From NCBI RefSeq assembly GCF_017220215.1, contig NZ_CP071129.1, positions 2,108,001 to 2,172,000 of the forward strand: 64,000 nt of DNA, written 5' to 3'. How positions within the stretch are numbered: the stretch's first letter is position 1; each line of letters begins with the position of its first letter. Positions 59,659-64,000 of this stretch are shown here, piece after piece. The translations under genes and the position numbers were made by a program. The notes beneath the pieces are model-generated. The model searched no databases, had not been told where the DNA came from, and was given only the letters and a program-made list of their open reading frames with translations. Source of the stretch: Caballeronia sp. M1242. GTDB taxonomy: Bacteria > Pseudomonadota > Gammaproteobacteria > Burkholderiales > Burkholderiaceae.

Positions 59659-61985
59659 TGCCCCTCTCCTCCGTCCAACGCGATGCCACTGGCGGCGAGG
59701 CGCGCTTCGAGCGCCAGCACGCGTTGCTGGCTCGCGGCAAGCTGCTCGCTCAGGTCGCGCAGGGCCCGGGCAGTGTGCAACTGTTCCGCTGCGGCCCGAT
59801 CAACGCCCGCGCGCGCTTGTTCGACCTGTCCCGCCCAGTGCGCCATGCTGTCGCCGAACCGCCTCGCTATCTCGTGCGTCTCGACGATACGAATGCGCAT
59901 TTCCAGCGCCCACCCGGCGCCGACCTGCGAGGCGATGTCGGCCGGCATGACGGGAAGCATCTGCGGATCGTTGTCGCTCGCGAAGATCAACAACCCCGCG
60001 TCGCCCGGCGCGGCCCGCAACGGGATGACGGACGGCGAAAGCACGAGATCGTCTTTCAGCGCGCAAGTCCAGCGGAGAATGCCCCGGTCATCCAGCACCT
60101 CGATGCTCGAAATCTGATACCAGGCGGGGCGGTCGGAGGGGTCGATGCGCAACATGCTCGGCGAAGACGCGTCCGGCGGCAGCGTCAGTCGGACGGTCTC
60201 CGGCCCGCCGCTCACTTGCGCGGCGACTGTGCGGCTGTCCGAGAAACCGACATCCGGATGTCCGTAGTAGACGGTCGCGGTGAACCGGGCCGGTGCAGTC
60301 GACGCGAGCGGCAGGCCCTCGTCCGCCCAACCCGCCAGGAATTCGGACACGTCCCGGCCCGTCGCGAAGCTCTGGAATTCGCCCTCCTCCGCAGCGTAGC
60401 GGTGGAAGTCTTCATCACTAATCGCCATGCCGGCCGCGCGCGCCGCATCGATAAATAACTGCTTTCGGCTCAGCAACGCCGCATCGCTGCTCGGCGAGAA
60501 GCTGAAATTCCGATTGATCAATGACAGCATCGCCCGGAACAAAAGGAATCCTAATTCGATGCTGTCCTTCGTCTGCCATTCGAGGTCGATTGCCCGCGCG
60601 AGACCGTCGTGGCGCAGCACGATGTTTTGAGGAATGAGGTCGAGGAAACAGCCCGGCACCGAAGCATGCGCAGAATCCAGCGTGCAGTCGTGACCTCGCT
60701 CACGTACGAGCCGCTGCGCCAGGTCTAGGTAGCGCCGCAGGAATGCGCCGATCTCCGACGGCGTCCAACCGTCTTTCGAGATGATGCTGACGAACTCGTC
60801 CGCGAGCAGGCGGCCAGGCGCATACGCTTCGGTTTCGTTCAGCAGGAAACGGTAGCGTCCCGAATGCCGGGCCGAACCGGTCGACACATAAAGGGCTCGC
60901 GACTCGGCAACGACCTCTGCGCCGACCGCCCGGAAGAGGACCTCCTTGCAGAACGGGGCGCGGCGCGTCGTGTTGTAGTAGTAAGCGAGCGCCTCCTTTG
61001 GCAAGCTCTGACCGGCTTCCTCTGCGCTCGCCACGACGATGAAGGAGTTCGCCACGTCCATGCCGAGTCCGTTGCGGATCAAGGTCGGCCATGCGCGTTG
61101 CAGGATAAAGGACAGATTCGTCGGCAGTTGCGGGTCTTGATGCACCGTCTGCACGGCGAGCGCCGATGCTTCGAAAGCGGGATGCGAGAAACCGCGCTCG
61201 CTCACGACCGCAACCGGGAACTTGTAGTCGGGGAACGGCGCCAGAAAGTTCGGCGCGGCGAACGCAGCGCGCTGGAACACCGACGTCAGTTCGCCCTTGC
61301 CGAACGTGCGGGGCCCGACATCGCCGTAGCGGTCCTCGATGCCAAACATCGGCACTCCCACGTGATCCTCGGGCGCTCCGGCGAAATATTTCAGGCCGAC
61401 CTGATTCTCGATCGCGACGATGACGATGCCGCCCGGCGCGAGCAAGTCCCGCACGCGACGCAGCATGGCGACAGCGGGCTCGCTTCCCGGCGTGAAGAGC
61501 GATGCATATTCCAGCACGCCGATGAGCGTGACGACGTCGAAACGCTCGTCGGTCCGGAAGTCGTCGAAACGTTCGGTCACTACGTGCACGTTCGGCAGAT
61601 CGCGCGATCGCGAAGCAGCGATGGCGGCACGTCTGGGCGATCCTTCGAGCGCGAGCAAGTCCGCGCCGGCTTCGCCCAGATAGCGGCTGATCGCACCGCA
61701 ACCCGCGCCGATTTCGAGCACGCGACGCGACGCGAGCTTCGCCTCGAACGGACGAAGCACGTTCGCTCGCCCGCTCGATAGATGGTAGAGCGATGGCCAG
61801 TCCGAGATGCGCGTCGTCAACTCCGCGGAATGAAGCGAAACGTCGGCCGCGCCAGCCACGATTTGCCCGATTCGCTCCTCGACTGCATCGCCGTCGCTAT
61901 AGGCGATTCCTTCGTAGCCCCGTCGCCGCCACACCCGGGTGGCGGCATCGAACCGATATCCGCTTCGCTCCAGCGAAAATGACAT
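59655..61985 (-). CDS. WbdD-like methyltransferase-kinase protein with C-terminal coiled coil
   Basis: 776 aa from MSFSLERSGYRFDAATRVWRRRG (ATG 61983-61985). The SAM methyltransferase domain covers about residues 80-260: VLEIGAGCGAISRYLGEAG at 89-107, LEGSPRR, and IENQVGLKYFAGAPEDHVG. Residues about 340-490 resemble an APH/lipopolysaccharide kinase: the catalytic-loop-like FLDLIPQNIVLR (Asp449, Asn454) and the metal-binding AIDLEW (Asp467, Glu469). Then come about 200 residues of beta-rich sequence and a final coiled coil of about 45 residues (QARAGVDRAAAEQL, EQLAASQQRVLALEARLA). This order matches WbdD, which caps O-antigen chains with methyl or methyl-phosphate and, through its coiled coil, sets chain length. 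The match is architectural, not proven. Confidence 0.72.
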   Translation of the reverse strand: MSFSLERSGYRFDAATRVWRRRGYEGIAYSDGDAVEERIGQIVAGAADVSLHSAELTTRISDWPSLYHLSSGRANVLRPFEAKLASRRVLEIGAGCGAISRYLGEAGADLLALEGSPRRAAIAASRSRDLPNVHVVTERFDDFRTDERFDVVTLIGVLEYASLFTPGSEPAVAMLRRVRDLLAPGGIVIVAIENQVGLKYFAGAPEDHVGVPMFGIEDRYGDVGPRTFGKGELTSVFQRAAFAAPNFLAPFPDYKFPVAVVSERGFSHPAFEASALAVQTVHQDPQLPTNLSFILQRAWPTLIRNGLGMDVANSFIVVASAEEAGQSLPKEALAYYYNTTRRAPFCKEVLFRAVGAEVVAESRALYVSTGSARHSGRYRFLLNETEAYAPGRLLADEFVSIISKDGWTPSEIGAFLRRYLDLAQRLVRERGHDCTLDSAHASVPGCFLDLIPQNIVLRHDGLARAIDLEWQTKDSIELGFLLFRAMLSLINRNFSFSPSSDAALLSRKQLFIDAARAAGMAISDEDFHRYAAEEGEFQSFATGRDVSEFLAGWADEGLPLASTAPARFTATVYYGHPDVGFSDSRTVAAQVSGGPETVRLTLPPDASSPSMLRIDPSDRPAWYQISSIEVLDDRGILRWTCALKDDLVLSPSVIPLRAAPGDAGLLIFASDNDPQMLPVMPADIASQVGAGWALEMRIRIVETHEIARRFGDSMAHWAGQVEQARAGVDRAAAEQLHTARALRDLSEQLAASQQRVLALEARLAASGIALDGGEGQ

Positions 61986-62048
61986 GCGTTGATCCTTCGT
62001 TTTATGTTGCAATGTTCTGCTGATGACAGCGGCCGCGTCGGCGCGGCC

Positions 62049-64000
62049 TCAGGTGTTTCGCGACGACTGTGCCCACCGGTAGGCGCCGTCTTCGGAAACG
62101 GCCGCAGCTCGATGACTGCCGCCGGCGATCTCACCGGTGTCGATGACACTCATTCCCGCGCGCCGCGCCGAGAGCGGTAGCAGGCGCTCGAGCGCGTGTG
62201 CGAGCGTGCCGTCCGTCTGACCGTTTTCCTCGTCGAACGAGTCGCGGTTCAGGCCGAGGCCGAGCAGCGGTTCGAGCGCCTCCATTCTTGCCCAGAACAT
62301 GGTGCCGGCCGCGAAACGATACCGCATGTCCGCCGCGTCGAATCCGAGCGACGCCGCCAGTTCGCGCACGCGTGCGTCGTTGGAACCCCGGAAGCGGTCC
62401 GACAGGACCATGTGCCCTTCGGGACCGATCATGCCCACCGACGGTCGCGACTGCATCGCATGAAGAATGCGCAGCGGCCCGGGCTCGCTGCCTAGCAGCT
62501 TGCCGAAAAGATCGCGCCGCCACACGTCCCCGTCGACCCGGTGCAGCGACTTCTTCGAATGAAGCTTGCATACAAAACGGCATCCGTCGGCGCGTGCCCG
62601 GGCGAGCATGTGCAGGAACGGATACAAGTCCCGTCCACGATTCTCGAGCCGCTCGACGACCGCATGAGGGAACGATGCGAGGATCTCGGTCTCGCACTCG
62701 GCTGGCGCGTGTAGATTGACGGATACATACAACTTGAAGCCAGCAGGCACGTTAGCGAGAAACCCGCTGATTTCGGGCCACAGTTCCGTATAGTGCAAAT
62801 GCACGATCACGGCGACTTCGCGACTGTCTGGACGCCAGCCGTCCGGCATTCCTGAGCTGAATTGCTCGAGCACTCGGCGCGTTCGCTCAAGGTAAGCGAA
62901 GCCCGTATCGGCATCCGGTTCGAGCACTGCGCCGCGCAGCCAGTCGTTCCAGGCATTCAGAAAGACAAACGACGGTCGGTCGGTGCGGCTTCTTGCCCGT
63001 GCGCATGCAGCCGCCAGCGCGGACGCGTACTTCGAGGGAGTCGGGTCCGTGCAGATTCGCGCCCGCTCGCCGACAAGCGGGCTGTCGTCCATCCCGGCCA
63101 TCACCGTCGGATAAAACGGTGGGCGCGCATGGTCGTCGCCGAGCAGCCATCTCGCGTCGTCGGCATAACGGGACAGTGCGCCCCTGAAGTGCGCATCGAG
63201 CAGCACGGGCTGAACGGGCGCGGCAGCAGGAGCAAGCGAAAGCCGTGCGATGCCGTCGTAGCCTCCGTCGGCAACCGGCTCGGCCGAGACCGCCACCAGA
63301 TGCGCGTCGGCAACGCCAATCTCCGCCAGCATCGCTCTGGAGAGCCGGGCGCCGGTTCCAACGTGCGATCCCGTGACCAGGACGAGAGGCCCGCCGGCCG
63401 CCTGAAGATAACGTGGATGCGTCAGCACATCGCGCCACTCGTCCCAGGCCGCAGCGGAAGCGGCGTCGGGCGCAAGATCGAAGAGAACGCAAAGGCGCAG
63501 CGTCAAGTCTGGGTCGTTCAGAAGCCGCAACAGTTCTGCCGCCGTCACACCGTCGCTGGCGGCGGCGCTCCGAGCGGGGATGCAGAAAGCGTGGATGCCG
63601 TAGTCGGACGCAAGCCGCGCGTGTCGAACAGCGAGATCGTGATCGGTCTTCGGATAGAAGCCGAACTTTCCGGGGATTCGAGGTTGTCTGTGTCCGACGA
63701 ACCTCACGCCGGCGGCCGCCACGGCCTGCCAGTCCCAGGTGGCGCTCCAGCGGTAGAGGGCGATGGCCCTTATCTCCGACGGTGCCATGCCGGGAAGAAG
63801 CCGGTCGCTGTATTCGGGATGTCGCCGTCCCGCACGAACCGCCAGAAACGCCGAACGCAGGCTGTCGCGTGTCCGCAAGGGAAGCCTTTCCAGCAACTTC
63901 AGCGCCGCGTTGGCTTCATCCGAGCCGGTACGTGCTCGCATTTCGCTCGCGGCCGCGAGGGCGCGTGATCCCACCGCGGTCAACACGGCCGACGCGAGGC
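62049..64000 (-). CDS. WbsX-like domain fused to RgpF-type rhamnan synthesis domain (5' end beyond the window)
   Basis: The frame is open to position 64000, so only the last about 650 residues are seen; the first visible start-like codon (GTG at 63984-63986) is probably not the real start. A WbsX/GH99-like region spans about residues 70-330: RAIALYRWSATWDW, HRQPRIPGKFGFYPKTD, SFVFLNAWNDWLRG. It lacks the F-TEW and W-N-W/R motifs of typical WbsX proteins. An RgpF-like domain follows, with VAVIVHLHYTELWPEISGFL, RLENRGRDLYPFLHML, KLHSKKSLHRVDGDVWRRDLFGKLLG and DRFRGSNDARV. Both families occur in O-antigen and rhamnan loci, where they act as glycosyltransferases or accessory enzymes. It heads the visible part of the fdt operon. 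Confidence 0.8.
   Translation of the reverse strand, partial: LASAVLTAVGSRALAAASEMRARTGSDEANAALKLLERLPLRTRDSLRSAFLAVRAGRRHPEYSDRLLPGMAPSEIRAIALYRWSATWDWQAVAAAGVRFVGHRQPRIPGKFGFYPKTDHDLAVRHARLASDYGIHAFCIPARSAAASDGVTAAELLRLLNDPDLTLRLCVLFDLAPDAASAAAWDEWRDVLTHPRYLQAAGGPLVLVTGSHVGTGARLSRAMLAEIGVADAHLVAVSAEPVADGGYDGIARLSLAPAAAPVQPVLLDAHFRGALSRYADDARWLLGDDHARPPFYPTVMAGMDDSPLVGERARICTDPTPSKYASALAAACARARSRTDRPSFVFLNAWNDWLRGAVLEPDADTGFAYLERTRRVLEQFSSGMPDGWRPDSREVAVIVHLHYTELWPEISGFLANVPAGFKLYVSVNLHAPAECETEILASFPHAVVERLENRGRDLYPFLHMLARARADGCRFVCKLHSKKSLHRVDGDVWRRDLFGKLLGSEPGPLRILHAMQSRPSVGMIGPEGHMVLSDRFRGSNDARVRELAASLGFDAADMRYRFAAGTMFWARMEALEPLLGLGLNRDSFDEENGQTDGTLAHALERLLPLSARRAGMSVIDTGEIAGGSHRAAAVSEDGAYRWAQSSRNT

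Noticed and set aside
1..64000. Insertion sequences, integrase or attachment-site repeats explaining the mosaic
   Set aside because: No transposase or integrase frame and no tRNA gene with a flanking direct repeat was seen.

Overview
The window is GC-rich Burkholderiaceae chromosome, most likely Paraburkholderia, Caballeronia or Burkholderia. The evidence is strong G/C bias at third codon positions, a Kdo 3-hydroxylase (KdoO) next to waaC and manB, and a wbiFGHI-like O-antigen block of the Burkholderia type. Almost every gene serves cell-surface polysaccharide synthesis. I saw no rRNA or tRNA gene, transposase or CRISPR array.

Layout. (1) 1-3.9 kb: LPS inner-core genes kdoO (cut by the left edge), waaC and manB, with a DUF29 gene on the opposite strand. 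(2) 4.4-9.9 kb: a five-gene plus-strand operon (flippase, GT2, GT4, galE, WecA-like transferase) closed by an intrinsic terminator. (3) 9.9-10.6 kb: an unrelated dienelactone hydrolase. (4) 10.7-34.3 kb: a fucose-containing, Wzx/Wzy-type exopolysaccharide locus. Its compact minus-strand arm is manC-wcaJ-wza-wzc-gmd-fcl-GT4-wcaI. Its patchwork arm is wcaF, a GMC oxidoreductase, wzy, wzx, three GT4 genes, an acyltransferase, a small lipoprotein and a small secreted orphan protein. (5) 34.5-42.3 kb: two paralogous GlxA/AraC regulators, a 1.1 kb non-coding gap with an orphan terminator, a lipoprotein glycosidase, gmm, galU and a PAP2 phosphatase. (6) 42.4-52.1 kb: a LysR gene and a minus-strand operon, gtrB-methyltransferase-gtrA-gtrC-like-wbiF/G/H/I. 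(7) 52.6-64 kb: an acyltransferase, then a tightly overlapping minus-strand operon that runs off the right edge. It encodes FdtA/FdtB-type 3-amino-sugar enzymes, a HAD phosphatase, an ATP-grasp ligase, two GT2s, a methyltransferase-kinase-coiled-coil protein resembling the chain terminator WbdD, and a WbsX-RgpF protein.

How the genes fit together. ManB and ManC make GDP-mannose and Gmd and Fcl convert it to GDP-L-fucose. GalU and GalE supply UDP-glucose and UDP-galactose. WcaJ starts the exopolysaccharide unit, the GT4s extend it, WcaF and an acyltransferase decorate it, Wzx and Wzy flip and polymerise it, and Wza and Wzc export it. WbiH- and WecA-like transferases start at least one and perhaps two further lipid-linked glycans. 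The right-hand operon looks like a second O-antigen-type system that uses a 3-amino-3,6-dideoxyhexose. The least conventional part is 53.7-62 kb, where an ATP-grasp/HAD pair stands where an amino-sugar N-acetyltransferase is usually found, next to a candidate chain-length-capping enzyme.
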